From: Symsagittifera roscoffensis
Lineage: Eukaryota; Xenacoelomorpha; Acoela; Convolutidae
Length of the DNA stretch: 64,000 nt
Direction of reading: 5' to 3'
NCBI RefSeq assembly: GCF_963678635.1
Contig: NC_087062.1
Span: 37,152,818 to 37,216,817 of the forward strand
A program made the translations under genes and the position numbers. The notes beneath the pieces are model-generated. The model did no database searches. It had not been told where the DNA came from and was given only the letters and a program-made list of their open reading frames with translations. This document shows, piece by piece, positions 12,663-23,239 of the stretch (the stretch's first letter is position 1; every line of letters starts with the position of its first letter).

Positions 12663-15600
12663 TAAAGCTTCTATACGTGAGGGCCACCTGTTGTTAGTAG
12701 TGCTCGCACAGCTTTTGACTTCAAAGTGAACTCTGATGGTTCACTCAGATTTCTGATTACCTGGTGACCCGCTACCGATATATTGACTGTATTTTGCTTC
12801 CTTGTGGCACCATACCGAACCTCTGCCCGGAGATCACATTAAGTTTCATGCTCAAACTACTTGGTGCCTTTGTTTCTTCGAGTTCTGTTGCCTCGAAGGT
12901 ATTCAGCTTCTCCTGTAGTTTCTCAATTTCCAATTCGAGCTTCACTTTTTGCTCGATTTTTTTCGTTACCAGTTCCTTCTGCACTCTATTTAGAGTATCC
13001 CTCGCGGCTGCCCTATAGTCAATCTTGAAGTCGTCCGCCGCAGTCACCGTTTCCGGTTCACATGTCTCCTCTGTTAGCGCCTGCATTTTCTTCGTTGCCA
13101 GCTCTTGCGGTTTTTCTTTTCAGCGCGCCTCCGCTTCACTCAATAGGCGAGCCTTGCTGGCTTCACTCCCGATAAAGCTTCCTCGTGCCTTGGATGCTTG
13201 ATGTCTGCTACAGCATCCCAGATTTGCGGACAATCTGATTTAAAATGACCTTCCAAGTTACAAAAGAAACACCTCGGGCCGAATTTTGCAATTAATCCTC
13301 TCAAGAAACCTTCATGATCGACTTCTGACGCATCTTCGTCCTCGAGGCTAAAGCCTATTGCTTTCATGCCCTGTTTGTAAGTTGGGCATGCTGACACATG
13401 ATGGTCCGTCGAACTGCAATTTGCACAAGAGCGCCTCTTGTCCATATCATTCCTTGGTTTGTACCAGTTGCTCCCTTGGTTTGCTAGTCCGTTGTTAAAA
13501 TTGCCGTAATTGTTCTTGTAATATCCAGAACTCGATGGAGGTTTCAGTAAAAGATATTCTTTTGACTTGAGCCTCAACTCCTCTGGTGTTGGCGCATTGG
13601 TTAATAGTGGTGTGTAATGTGTTGCTAACGTTTTACGAAGTTCATCATTCTTCACACCATCGATGAATTTTCAGGCTACCGCCAGGTTCATCCTCCTGTT
13701 CGAGTCGTCCGGCTGGCTACGCCTTCTAAGCATCTCCAAATCGTCTAGAAACTTGTCTATCGTCTCATCTTCTCGTTGCCTCTTTTTCTCGAAGCGCATC
13801 ATTGCTTTGTATCCCTGCACCCCTGAGCCAAAACGATTTAACAAGATTTCAAAGATTTTTCCAGCAGTATCCCGAAGATATTGTTTTTTTGGCCATCACA
13901 CAGTTTAGGGCTGTCCCTTCCAAGTTACTGGTGAGCGCACTGCACTCTTGCCTTTCTGACAGGTCTTCTTCCTCAAATTGCAGTTTCATGACCTCTATCC
14001 AGGTGTCAATGCAGCCTTCAGACTCGTCTTTATAGCATCTTGGTTTCTTAAAGACTCTTCTGGATTTTTCACTGCGTTCATTTGTTCTAGATAACCTCGT
14101 AAGGAATGTCTCCAAAGACCTGTTCAGAGGTTCAAAGGCTGTGGCTATTGATGTACCCTCTCTTGAATGCCCTGCCTGAGTATCACTGCCCCCTGTAAAG
14201 GGTTCTGCACTTGGAACTTCCCTTCTGTCCGATTCACTTGCATTGTTTCTTCCTTGGCTCGCATGACTCATCCCTGGGCTTGCATGACTCCTGTTCCTGG
14301 AATCAGCTCTCCCAGTCGCTAGTGTGCCTGGCGTCGGTCGTTCGTTTGAGGTCTGTCTGTTGCCAGTTGAACTTGCTCTACTGTTTGAGACCCGTGGTCT
14401 TTTTTCTCCTGTGGTATTGCCTGATGAACTGCCCATACCTCTAGTGGATCCATATGTCCTCCTCCTTTGATGGTCATTGAAGCTCACCCTCGGCTCCCTG
14501 CTGGGACCTCTCGAGTTCAGTTCCCCTTATTTTGGTCCACTCTTGCTGCCTACTAGCCCGTCCAACCTATCCATGATAGCCTGAGTTCGCCTTTCCGTCA
14601 TCGCATCTATCTTTGTTCTTTGTGTCAAGAGTCCCAAGAGACTGCTCTTGCTGAATTCTCAACTTCTCCATGTCGTCCCTTAAGCGTAACTCTCTCTGTT
14701 CCGCTTCTCTTGTCATTCGCGACAAGTTCTTTGCTATTTGTTCATCCGTTCTTTCCTTCAAGCGTTTTTTGCTTCTAACAACTTCTTGTCTATTGCGGTT
14801 TATTTCTTCCCGCACACTTTCTCTTTCAACGTGGACTGCCCTCTCTAGTTCACTCATTCTTATGGACGTCTGTTCATTTTGTTCTCCTATAGTGCCCACT
14901 ATGTTGTTGAAGGCTTCTTCCAATGATGCTCCGTTTTCTACTAGTGGCGTCACAAGTGGCGGTGTCACCCTGTCGATCCCAGTTAGCTTTGTGCTGGTCG
15001 AGATTCATGATTTGATTCTCTGCCTCGACATCTTTTCATTATCCACCTCTGGATCCGCCGATGCGGTGCTTAACCCCATGTTTCTATTCTCCCCAGTTCG
15101 CGTTTCCATATTTGTCATACTCACAAAGTCTCTTGACTGGCCTGATGTGTTTGTGTCTTTGCTTATCGTTCTCACCACACCAAATTTGTCCATGGTTCCA
15201 GTCTCTCTGTCGGTGTACGCCTCATTCTCCTGGGTCGAACTATTGAGGCTGACTCGAGATCCAAAGTCAACTTGTTCATCATCGTCCTCATCTTCCTCCT
15301 GGGGTTCACCTTCATCTCCTGTACCCACTCCCATGGTGAATGGAAAGATGTTTCAGAAAGTGTTCTTCACTCTTTCTGAAAACGATGAGTACGTTGCCTG
15401 TTTCTCCGTCACGCCTGCCATCATGGTGTTGTCTGTGGGAGATCTTCTAGTTGCCACAATTTCAGTCCCGGTGGAAGTGGCAAAATCTTGGCCTTGCTCT
15501 ACCAGGGTAGATTCATTCGCTAGCCTTCTGTTTCCTCTCCCTTCCGGTCCATGCTTTTCCTGATTCTCATGCATCGCCTGGTCCGGATAGACCTCCACTT

Positions 15601-15805
15601 CTAGCATAGCCTTTCGCACTTCTGAGGACTTTTGACTCCTGGTTTCAACCATTCTGCATGAAACCGTTTCCCCTTTGTCGGTCCGGGTTCGAGTGATCCT
15701 TTCCACAAAAGGGTCGGTCATCGCTCTTCTCTGTTTCTCAGGTATGAATTTCCTGGAGCTATCACCTAGCTTAGGTATCCTTGACTTGTCTAGACTCATA
15801 TTCAA
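12663..15805 (-). pseudogene. Decayed gag of copy A
   Basis: Successive frames at 15,805-15,353, 15,334-15,005, 14,968-14,567, 14,487-13,849, 13,655-13,140 and 13,086-12,772 align with copy B Gag in order. They hold the N-terminus with S..IPKLG..SRKF, a charged coiled-coil stretch, the capsid-like Retrotrans_gag block (LNRSLETFLTRLS, ECSALTSNLEGTALNCVMAK) and two CX2CX4HX4C zinc knuckles (CANCSSTDHHVSAC and CFFCNLEGHFKSDC). Frame changes and stops separate the pieces, so no full Gag can be made. The start at Met 15,805 or Met 15,799 fixes the likely start of copy B Gag by alignment. Confidence 0.85.
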
Positions 15806-18440
15806 TTTACCACTTCTTACTACCTATACACTCAATTCGATTGCTAGTGTCCTTTTAATCTGACTACTGATAATAATAACACAACACAATAAATTCCAAA
15901 AGTTTCTATTAAATAGTGACCACGAATCCTTGTATTTTATCACGGTACAGCGTATATACAATTTATCCACAATAATCGATTATTAGTCGTAAGATTTGAG
16001 AACTAGCACAGTATGATGATATCAGTCAATTTAAAAGTAGTGTACTCACTACCCAATCAAGCACAAATATTCTTGATTTAAAACCAGAAATAACAAAATA
16101 AGAAAATTTTTATGAAACACGTATGTGTTTTGTATTTTTAGTCAGTCGCAGTACAATAGTCGAACTTGTATTTTAAAAAAGAGCTTTCCCTGCTTGGTGC
16201 TTCCAAACAGACAAAACTTGAAGGCAGGATTTTTCTCAAGTGGGCGTCTATTGCACCCACCGAGTCTCATTTTACCTATCCGCCTTCGGACTGCCCGAGC
16301 TAGACCTACTAAAATCCTCAGGGCAGTCACTTTTTTCAAAAACGTTTTGGATTTCAATCCACACCAATGAGTTACACACTCTTTATTATTTTAGACTTAG
16401 TGTCGCGAATATCCGAGTTTGGACCTGTTTTGTTTTGGTCTGGTCTTTTTTGAAAGGCAAGTTACCAGTGCAGTCACTGGTTCCTAGCCTGTCTCTTAAT
16501 AACCTAATACCTCTCACTATTATCTTTTCTTCTGTTTACCTAAGTCCTTAAACAAAAATAATACCCCTCCGGTTTGACAAAAAAACAGTACCCATCCGGA
16601 TTGGCAAAAATAGGACCCCTCCGGATTGGTAAAATTGAGACCCCTCCGGATTGGGACCCCTCCGGACTAGCAAGAGTAAGACCCCTCCGGATTGGGACCC
16701 CTCCGGATTAAGAAAAATTTGGACCCCTCCGAATTAGGAAAAATTTGGACCCCTCCTGATTGGGACCCCTCCGGTTTTGTAAAAAATCGTTTTTCGAAGA
16801 CTTCCTTGATTTTCAACCTGTACCCCTCCGGATACGTTCTCCGATGCTATTATGCTGTTTGTATCAACTAGGAAGGGTATGTGGTCCTTCCCTTGACCCT
16901 TCCGGATTGAAGTTAAGCCTCTTATTTGACAATTCACGCTAACGGTGAAGGGTCTTATCGCTAGCCTAATTTCGGCTCGATCAAGGTGTTCTGGTGCCTT
17001 TAGCCTTCCCTATTCTTCTAGAACAGCGTAAAATTGCCTTATTGATCCGTTTCTACCCTTTGGTAGGGGTGTAAGGGCTTTCCAAAAAAAAAATTTATAA
17101 AACGTGAGGGGGTCTACGCTCCCGAATTGGTGAATTTGCTAAAAACAACCTCAAAAAATTTTCACGCTTTTTTCTCGAATAATTTTTAATCTCATTAGTA
17201 AGCTCAGCTAATTTCTGATCTAATGGTACTAAGATCAACTGGACCTGTCTATTCGTTCCTAAGTTATTAACCAAAACGTCTTTTCTCTAAATTCAAAAAT
17301 TTTCTCACTTATAGGTTCCGCCTAACTTTTTCCGCAATTCTGTTCTTTTCAACCTAAAATTTATTGATCCGAGCGCAGAAGGCCTATACTTTTTTAGTTC
17401 AATGCAAAAAACCCGATTTGAATCGCTTCAGTTGAAAACATTTGCAAAAAACTATGCTATTTGGACCACTCCGGATTGATGAATCCACTGAATCAAACAC
17501 GTTAAGTTCGATTTCTCTGTAATCCGCAAAGCTTTCAAGATACGGGTCTTAAAACCTGTAGATTCACTATTGGACGTTGTCCGAACAACTATTTTTACGG
17601 TCCTCACTCAAAAATTTCAAAAATTTTCTGATTTTATAATATTCCGTTTTCTCAAAAATCGCGAAAATTTTGACCCTAAAAACCGGTCCGCCTACTATGT
17701 TTTTCACTGAAAAACGATATAGGAGTATTAATATAGGCTATATAAGTAACAATATTAGTAATACTATACCCCTCCGGATTTGTTCAATATCCGAATTAAG
17801 GTGCTTAACTCGGATTTTTGCAGTTCGGTGAAGGGTCACTACAGTGCAGCACTGTCGAGCCCCCCACAGATTACTATCTTATTTTTTTGTACCAAAAGGG
17901 ATAAAAAACTTGTTAACGATACCCAACAGTCGACTGTCGTTGTCATTGAGCCCCTTCTTGTTGCTCCTTGTACTGCTTGCCGGATCAGTCTTCTACCAAG
18001 ACCCCTCCGGATTCAGTGCAAATCAGCAGAGCCCTCCCGGATTGAGCGCAAATTAGCATTAACGTGCTTCAATACTCAAACAACCCTACAGTACAAGCCT
18101 CACAAACGGGCTACAAAAATGATCGTAACGATCCTGATTGATATAAATGCGTGTAACAACAATATATCTATCAACATCAAACGGGAGGGTCGGATCACAT
18201 CTTGGCTGGGGGGATGATTTCTACTGATTTTTTTTTTTTACTCTTTTTGATTTTTTCGGCTATGTTTTATATTTTTTGTTTTTCTTGGGTACTATACTAC
18301 TTTTCTTTTGGTTTTATATATATCTTTAACTGTTTTTGGTCACAAACCTCTCAGAGAACGAGGGGACGGCCAATCCCCCCACCCTCCTGGAACGTGTAAT
18401 TTCGGTCTTAACTAGGTTAAAAAGCTATTCACGGTGAAAA
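15806..18440 (-). other. Long non-coding leader of copy A
   Basis: About 2.6 kb without a convincing ORF between the partial 5' LTR and gag. It holds one structured RNA module (16,219-16,330), a cluster of ~10 copies of CCCCTCCGGATT-like motifs at 16,560-16,930 with further scattered copies to 18,010, and poly-T/TTTTG-rich sequence at 18,220-18,340 that also occurs in the copy B leader near 46,320-46,450. No primer-binding site was found. The stretch that holds it in copy B is deleted here, and the leader joins LTR sequence directly at about 18,440. Confidence 0.7.
16220..16328 (-). ncRNA. Structured leader RNA module, copy A
   Basis: Three nested or adjacent stems match those of the two modules in copy B: outer stem GAAGGC (16220-16225) with GCCTTC (16282-16287), an inner GTGGG...CCCAC hairpin (16240-16260), and a neighbouring 8-bp stem GACTGCCC (16289-16296) with GGGCAGTC (16321-16328). 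The outer and third stems use different bases from copy B but still pair, which is compensatory change. Function unknown; a leader cis-element for packaging, translation or processing are options. Confidence 0.7.
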
Positions 18441-18661
18441 AAAAGCTAGGCTCTAAGACGACTGGCCAACGTCTAAACAGAGCTCTACATGCTTGTCACC
18501 GTCTCTAAAAAAGCCAGTTTTTTTGGTGGTCTTGCTAACATCGGATCGAAAAAAAACGTTACGAATTAACTTGTTTACATGCAAAATTAGTGATCTCATG
18601 GCTGGGTCTCAGCATCCCCAGACCACGAGGTCAATCCTAAAACAGGGCAACTACTATTTAC
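18441..18661 (-). repeat. 5' LTR of copy A, internal-side fragment
   Basis: Resembles positions ~23,300-23,545 of copy B's LTR in order (ACGACTGGC, TCACCGTCTC, GTTTACATGC, a GCTGAGTCTC-like block, then the (A)ACAGGGCAAC / ACACGGCTCGAAC segment). The first ~50 bp of the LTR and the PBS region are lost to a deletion at ~18,440. The LTR is interrupted by the PLE and resumes after it. Confidence 0.65.
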
Positions 18662-18673
18662 TATATTAATAGT
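18662..18673. repeat. Target site duplication of the PLE, left copy
   Basis: The 12-mer TATATTAATAGT abuts the left pLTR exactly and recurs identically at 22,652-22,663 on the other side of the element. Confidence 0.85.
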
Positions 18674-18992
18674 ATAAGAATTTTTTAAAATTGTTAATTC
18701 AAACGTTTTCGCACATTTTGTGCATCGTCAGGATATAAAATTTTTTATTTACAATAAAATGATCAAAGATCATGTATGAAATTCAAAAAGAACATGTTAG
18801 AAATTTTTAACCAATCACATTCATACATCTGTTATTACGTAATCATTATTTCATCGATTTTGACAAATTCCATACTTTTTTGTTACTTCAGTCATAATTT
18901 TTCGATTTGATGTTTTATCCAAACTGACATGTCAGTTTATTTTTTCAAAAATTGCAATTTTTAGTCATGTTTAAACATGTACTATAATTTTA
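18674..18992 (-). repeat. PLE pLTR, left (3') copy
   Basis: A direct repeat of 22,294-22,612, with about three mismatches in 319 bp counted by eye. The last ~11 bp overlap the 3' end of the RT ORF. It carries a hammerhead-like core (see 18,707-18,731). Confidence 0.93.
18707..18731 (-). ncRNA. Hammerhead-ribozyme-like core in left pLTR
   Basis: On the - strand CTGACGA is followed by a GCAC-AAAAT-GTGC hairpin and GAAA, which is the conserved CUGANGA / stem II / GAAA core of hammerhead ribozymes. PLE pLTRs are known to carry hammerhead motifs. I could not fold a convincing stem I and stem III with the cleavage-site U-H, so activity is doubtful. Confidence 0.45.
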
Positions 18993-21420
18993 CAATTGCC
19001 GGACCGTTTGTCAAATGCCGGACCGTTTGTCCAACATAGGTGGAATTACATCCACTACATGTGAGCTTGTAGACCACTCTGGATTTCAAATCTTTCGCAA
19101 AGGGAGATTTAAGGGACGGTAGGCAAGTCTTGAGCTTTCTCGTAGTAAATATCACTTGGGCTCCGGCGTTTTGACGCAGTTTGGCAGCAAACCACTCCGA
19201 TGCATTACCCCGGTATTGTAATGTTATAATGGGTGCACTGACCTTTAAAGGATCTTTCTTGACTGATGTTACCGTTGTTCGTGTGTCAGTTTTTCGGTCG
19301 ATGATCTTATTCAACGTTCTTAATACGACACCATCTGACCATTTTTCAGGGTATTGATTATCCACCCATTGTTCTTTATTAATCTTCATTGCCTTGTCGA
19401 AGTTTTCCCATGTTGATGTACTTCTAAAAATCCGATGAACAGTACCCTCAACTACATTGCATTTATATTGCAATGGAGCGCAGCTTCTGAAGTTAAGGAT
19501 AGTCCCAGTATCCGTTGGTTTTTGATACCATCCACATGTTACCTTTTTTCGTGAGTCCACATTAATGTTCAAATCTAGAAAGGCTAAGTCTCCGTTCGAA
19601 TCCGGATTTTCGATAGTGAATTGTAAGTTGGGGTGGAGCTCATTAGCTGCTTTTAACACTATATCTGGATCCCCCTTTACCGTCCTCACTATATCATCTA
19701 CATATCTTAGGAACGCTTTGACATTTTCTGTTGGTTTTTCTTGATCTCGCTGCTCTTTACATCTCTTACAATACCAAACCATTTCTGAGATTTGCTCATA
19801 TTCCTTGTCGGATACATTACTACACTTTAAATGGTACCAATTTAAATAAGCTTCGCATTCGATCCCCTTACTTCTGTATGTTACCCTCCGCTCGCAATCA
19901 GGGCATAGGCCATTCCGGTTTTCATTTAGCTGTGTCAACGCAGGTACTTCCTTCATTAATGCATATTCGTACTCCTTTAGCCATAAATTGGCAAGAATGA
20001 CAGCAAGGGATGCACCCATTGCCAACCCATCCTTTTGTACGTACCATAAACCATTGCATTTGAAGTGCACCTTACTTACAGCCATGTTCAACAATTTCTT
20101 CATAGTTCCGCGTGCCAGTTTAGGAGGACTAGTTTGTTCGTACAGTTTCCTCAGTGCTATATCTATTGCCTCCTTTAGTGGGACATTAGTGTACAAACTT
20201 TTGACATCCAGGGAGATAGTACTCTCATTATAGTCTAGATCTATGTTCTCTATGATCTCCCGAGCCATTTGTGTGTTTGTCTCAATGTTTGCCCCCTCAA
20301 TGTTGTCAAAAAATTTGGCCAAAGTTTTATTTAGATGTTCATATGAGCTCCCTGGCAGTGACAGTACGGGACGGAGAGGGGTTCCTTTCTTATGTACTTT
20401 AGCCAATCCATATAATCGAGCTGGCTGCCCTCCCGTGGACCTAAGCCTACTATACAGTGCCTCATCGATCTCATCTTTCTTTTTCATGGCCAACAGTTCT
20501 TTGTTGATGTCTTTCTCAATTTTCATAACAACACTATCAGTTAAACCTGGTTTTTCGCTAAATTGTTCCGATTGCAGCAGCTCAGTTAGTTTAGCCTCAT
20601 ATGTCGTTTTCTTCATTACACAGAAGCCAACACCTTTATCGAATGGGACTGCCAAGAGACCATTGTCCTTCAAATACTTCCTGGCTTTCTCAATCCCTCT
20701 ATCCGACGGTGTTTGCCGCACACGTTTAGTGTATGATTTTGCAGCAGCTTCAATTTCACATAATTTTTCACCTGGTACCTTTTGCGATTTAAGCTCAGAT
20801 AAAAAATTATCAATGTCCGCAAGAAAGTGAAGTTCATTGAAACGATCCCTCACCGGGTGCTTTGGGCCAAAACCTAACACTTCATGAACCCACTTGGGTA
20901 GCTCAATGCCATCTAGTGCTCTGACCGATTTGTCATTCACTTTCATTAACGGTCTGTCCTGCCGCTCTGCTAGCTTTTTTAACTTCTTTTCATGTCTATC
21001 CTTGATGTCATGGATAGCAATTCTAGCCTGGAGCTTTAGATAAAATGCTATTGAGGGCCACCATTGTTCATCTATCCCTCTCCGCACTACCTCTCTTGCC
21101 TTAGCTAGATCATCGTCTATCTTCTTCTCTTCTGACCTTGCCTGATTTATCTCTGTTCTTAGGAGTTTTAATTGAAAGCTATGCACCGCTTGGTCCGAAA
21201 AAACTCCATATTCTGGCACCCGAAATCTCAAAAAATCTGGTATTATGTCATTGCTTTGACATTTCCGTAAAAACTTCAATCGATGGAAATTGTTGTTTAA
21301 TTTATTTGAATACTTCAGGTAATTCAAAACTATTTTCCAAGTTTGTTTTTTCCTGAGTATCCATCTCAGCATCGGTGGGGGCAAAACTACGGCGGTCATT
21401 ATCCTGCAGGCCACGAGCAC
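18982..21420 (-). CDS. PLE reverse transcriptase with PHD-like insertion and truncated GIY-YIG domain
   Basis: An 812-residue ORF. The N-terminal third holds PLE-specific sequence (LPKWVHEVLGFGPKHPV, PFDKGVGF). RT motifs follow in order: YGLAKVHKKGTPLRP, SLDVKSLYTNVPL near residue 405, GLAMGASLAVILANLW, and FLRYVDDIV near residue 570 with the catalytic Asp pair. Between the last two, residues ~500-560 form a PHD-finger-like cysteine module (CPDC, GIEC, WYHLKC, WYCKRC); the expected fourth ligand is Tyr. A thumb region follows (FLDLNI, LNFRSCAP), and then only the first strand of a GIY-YIG nuclease (VYKLTCSGCNSTYVGQT). The rest of the nuclease, including its Arg, Glu and Asn residues, is missing because the frame ends at the pLTR edge. 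The upstream extent is uncertain; the region joins ORF1 after ~47 nt in another frame. Confidence 0.93.
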   Translation of the reverse strand: MLVACRIMTAVVLPPPMLRWILRKKQTWKIVLNYLKYSNKLNNNFHRLKFLRKCQSNDIIPDFLRFRVPEYGVFSDQAVHSFQLKLLRTEINQARSEEKKIDDDLAKAREVVRRGIDEQWWPSIAFYLKLQARIAIHDIKDRHEKKLKKLAERQDRPLMKVNDKSVRALDGIELPKWVHEVLGFGPKHPVRDRFNELHFLADIDNFLSELKSQKVPGEKLCEIEAAAKSYTKRVRQTPSDRGIEKARKYLKDNGLLAVPFDKGVGFCVMKKTTYEAKLTELLQSEQFSEKPGLTDSVVMKIEKDINKELLAMKKKDEIDEALYSRLRSTGGQPARLYGLAKVHKKGTPLRPVLSLPGSSYEHLNKTLAKFFDNIEGANIETNTQMAREIIENIDLDYNESTISLDVKSLYTNVPLKEAIDIALRKLYEQTSPPKLARGTMKKLLNMAVSKVHFKCNGLWYVQKDGLAMGASLAVILANLWLKEYEYALMKEVPALTQLNENRNGLCPDCERRVTYRSKGIECEAYLNWYHLKCSNVSDKEYEQISEMVWYCKRCKEQRDQEKPTENVKAFLRYVDDIVRTVKGDPDIVLKAANELHPNLQFTIENPDSNGDLAFLDLNINVDSRKKVTCGWYQKPTDTGTILNFRSCAPLQYKCNVVEGTVHRIFRSTSTWENFDKAMKINKEQWVDNQYPEKWSDGVVLRTLNKIIDRKTDTRTTVTSVKKDPLKVSAPIITLQYRGNASEWFAAKLRQNAGAQVIFTTRKLKTCLPSLKSPFAKDLKSRVVYKLTCSGCNSTYVGQTVRHLTNGPAIVKL

Positions 21421-21467
21421 TTAAACTCATGCGGCTCTCAGCAGGATAATTCACACAGTAGATTCAC

Positions 21468-22109
21468 TTACCCAATCCGCGCCCTTTCAGCCGATGGTAG
21501 AGAGACGTCAGTCGTTGTTTCCTCTCTGCGTGCCTTCGCCTTGCGTCGTCCTTGTGATGGTTTCTGAGTCCGCGCTCTTATCTTTGAGAATATCCCGGGC
21601 AAGTTCTCTCTATGTGTCAGCACAACTCGCAATGACTTCAACTCAAGTTCGCTCGATTGATGAACTTCCAGAAATTGTCTCACCAAAGCGGGATCCTGCC
21701 TCTTGCCTCTCGAGATCAATTTCGTTGTTGGGAATATCAAGATCCCTGTACGCATCAGAGAATCAAAGATATCTGTCGTTCTGGTTCTTCTGCAATATAT
21801 AATCGCCTTAAACCGATGTCGCTTTGATTGCAAATACGAAATTAAATCGTCCAGAGGATAAAGCGTGTTGGCATTGGTTCGGTGTTTCGACAAACTGTTA
21901 TTCAATACGTCGTGCCAAAGAATTATCTCCTTGTCCACCAGAGGATGCTCTTCCAGAAGAGTCTGTAAATTTTGTCTCTTCCTCACGGTATGAGGATTCA
22001 GCGATAATCCCGATTCAGCGTATACCAGTTCGTCCAGTTCCGCTTTCTCTGCTGGTCGTAAGGTATTCAAGCTATGAAATAGAGAGCTTGCAGCTACAAC
22101 CCATGCCAT
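21468..22109 (-). CDS. PLE ORF1-like protein
   Basis: A 213-residue ORF just upstream of the RT ORF in the same direction, starting MAWVVAASSLFHSL. It has a central segment KEIILWHDVLNNSLSKHR followed by AIIYCRRTRTTDIFDSL and a basic C-terminus (RRKAKARREE). This matches the kind of small first ORF that accompanies the RT in many animal PLEs. Its biochemical role is not established, and I see no zinc finger or nuclease motif. The basic tail would suit nucleic-acid binding. Confidence 0.6.
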   Translation of the reverse strand: MAWVVAASSLFHSLNTLRPAEKAELDELVYAESGLSLNPHTVRKRQNLQTLLEEHPLVDKEIILWHDVLNNSLSKHRTNANTLYPLDDLISYLQSKRHRFKAIIYCRRTRTTDIFDSLMRTGILIFPTTKLISRGKRQDPALVRQFLEVHQSSELELKSLRVVLTHRENLPGIFSKIRARTQKPSQGRRKAKARREETTTDVSLPSAERARIG

Positions 22110-22293
22110 TTTAACTCAAATGTAAGAAAACTCATTGTTAAGATGAGAAAAGAAAAAATAAAAATTAAGACTATTCTGAGAAAAATAAAAATGATCTAAA
22201 AATTTTTTGTTTGTATTTTTAAAACAAACTTTTTAATCTATCATTCACTCTTCGCCGAGGTTATTTTTTTTCCAAAATTTAACAAAAAGTAGA

Positions 22294-22612
22294 ATAAGAA
22301 TTTTTTAAAATTGTTAATTCAAACGTTTTCGCACATTTTGTGCATCGTCAGGATATAAAATTTTTTATTTACAATAAAATGATCAAAGATCATGTATGAA
22401 ATTCAAAAAGAACATGTTAGAAATTTTTAACCAATCACATTCTTACATCTGTTATTACGTGATCATTATTTCATCGATTTTGACAAATTCCATACTTTTT
22501 TGTTACTTGAGTCATAATTTTTCGATTTGATGTTTTATCCAAACTGACATGTCAGTTTATTTTTTCAAAAATTGCAATTTTTAGTCATGTTTAAACATGT
22601 ACTATAATTTTA
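22294..22612 (-). repeat. PLE pLTR, right (5') copy
   Basis: Direct repeat of 18,674-18,992. Like the left copy it contains the CTGACGA / hairpin / GAAA core on the - strand (22,327-22,351). It is followed by 39 bp with a short internal repeat of ATAACATGTACTATA type before the target duplication. Confidence 0.93.
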
Positions 22613-22651
22613 GTGTCTATAATAACATGTACTATAATAACATGTGGATGG

Positions 22652-22663
22652 TATATTAATAGT
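22652..22663. repeat. Target site duplication of the PLE, right copy
   Basis: TATATTAATAGT, identical to 18,662-18,673. Confidence 0.85.
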
Positions 22664-23239
22664 GTTTTTGTTCAGTAGATAAAAATCATCATCTCCATCG
22701 AAGATGGATCAACCCCTTCTCCCAACTCCTAGCTTCTCATCGTCGTAAAATTAATTCAGATGTTAAATAAATTCAATTCAAGACATAGCCAGGAAGCTAA
22801 AAGTTTATATAAAACAGTTTCAGTTCAAATCCCGAGACCCCCCGGATTTCTGAATCCGGGGAACTAACGCCCTTATGTTCTTTCCGGAAGGCTGTTTTTC
22901 TACCCTTCACCGTTGTTGTGAACGGCCTTGCAACGATTGTAGTGACACAATCGTTGCAACTCGGAACAATCTCAGCTAACTCGGCTTTTTGTTGTTGTTT
23001 TTCTATCGCAATTCTCGTAGTTATCACTATCGCAATTCGCAACTATTGATGTTCTGATTTTCTTCTGGTTTTCTTCCAAAATGGCGGATTTTGCCGTTTC
23101 TCAGAAGTGTGACTTCTCAGTTCGAAATTTTAAAATTTCAATATACCAGAATATCTTGACCTTCACCGTTTGACTAATCGTCCCAATAACGTCACTAATC
23201 TCTCAAAACTGTCAATTCGGAAGCTTAGCTGCTAACTAT
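22664..23239 (-). repeat. 5' LTR of copy A, middle part
   Basis: Continues copy A's LTR after the PLE. It aligns in order with copy B's LTR: a GAAGATGG/GAGATGG-ATCAACCC block, CTAGCTTCTCAT versus CTAGCTACTCATG, an AAATTCAATTCAAGACATAGCC-like block, CGCAATTCTCG..., an AAAATGGC block and the AGAATATCTTGACC / GAACATTCTGACC block. It is cut at 23,239 by the insertion of copy B. Confidence 0.7.

Larger units (their letters stand above)
1..18661 (-). mobile_element. Giant Ty3/gypsy-type LTR retrotransposon, copy A (old, decayed, truncated by window edge)
   Basis: Sense is the - strand. Reading right to left, it shows part of a 5' LTR, a ~2.6-kb leader, gag with two zinc knuckles, protease, integrase core, a macrodomain-like frame and most of a giant accessory ORF. 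Position 1 aligns to about position 24,906 of copy B, only ~10 bp before that copy's stop codon, so the 3' LTR of A should lie just outside the window. Every coding segment carries stops and frameshifts, and RT plus RNase H are missing. A and B are collinear but clearly different at protein level, roughly half identical in the best blocks by eye, so they are separate lineages of one design rather than recent duplicates. The 5' LTR of A is split by the PLE and by copy B. Confidence 0.9.
18674..22651 (-). mobile_element. Penelope-like retroelement inserted in copy A's LTR
   Basis: A ~4.0-kb element with sense on the - strand. It has 319-bp direct repeats (pLTRs) at both ends differing at only about three positions, ORF1, an RT ORF with the start of a GIY-YIG domain, and a perfect 12-bp target duplication. 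The pLTR arrangement and RT plus GIY-YIG coding capacity are hallmarks of Penelope-like elements. Removing it rejoins two parts of copy A's LTR that align to adjacent parts of copy B's LTR. Confidence 0.95.

Noticed and set aside
14670-15563. 297-codon + strand frame
   Set aside because: Lies antisense to gag of copy A, and the - strand frames match copy B Gag; the + frame is a composition artefact.
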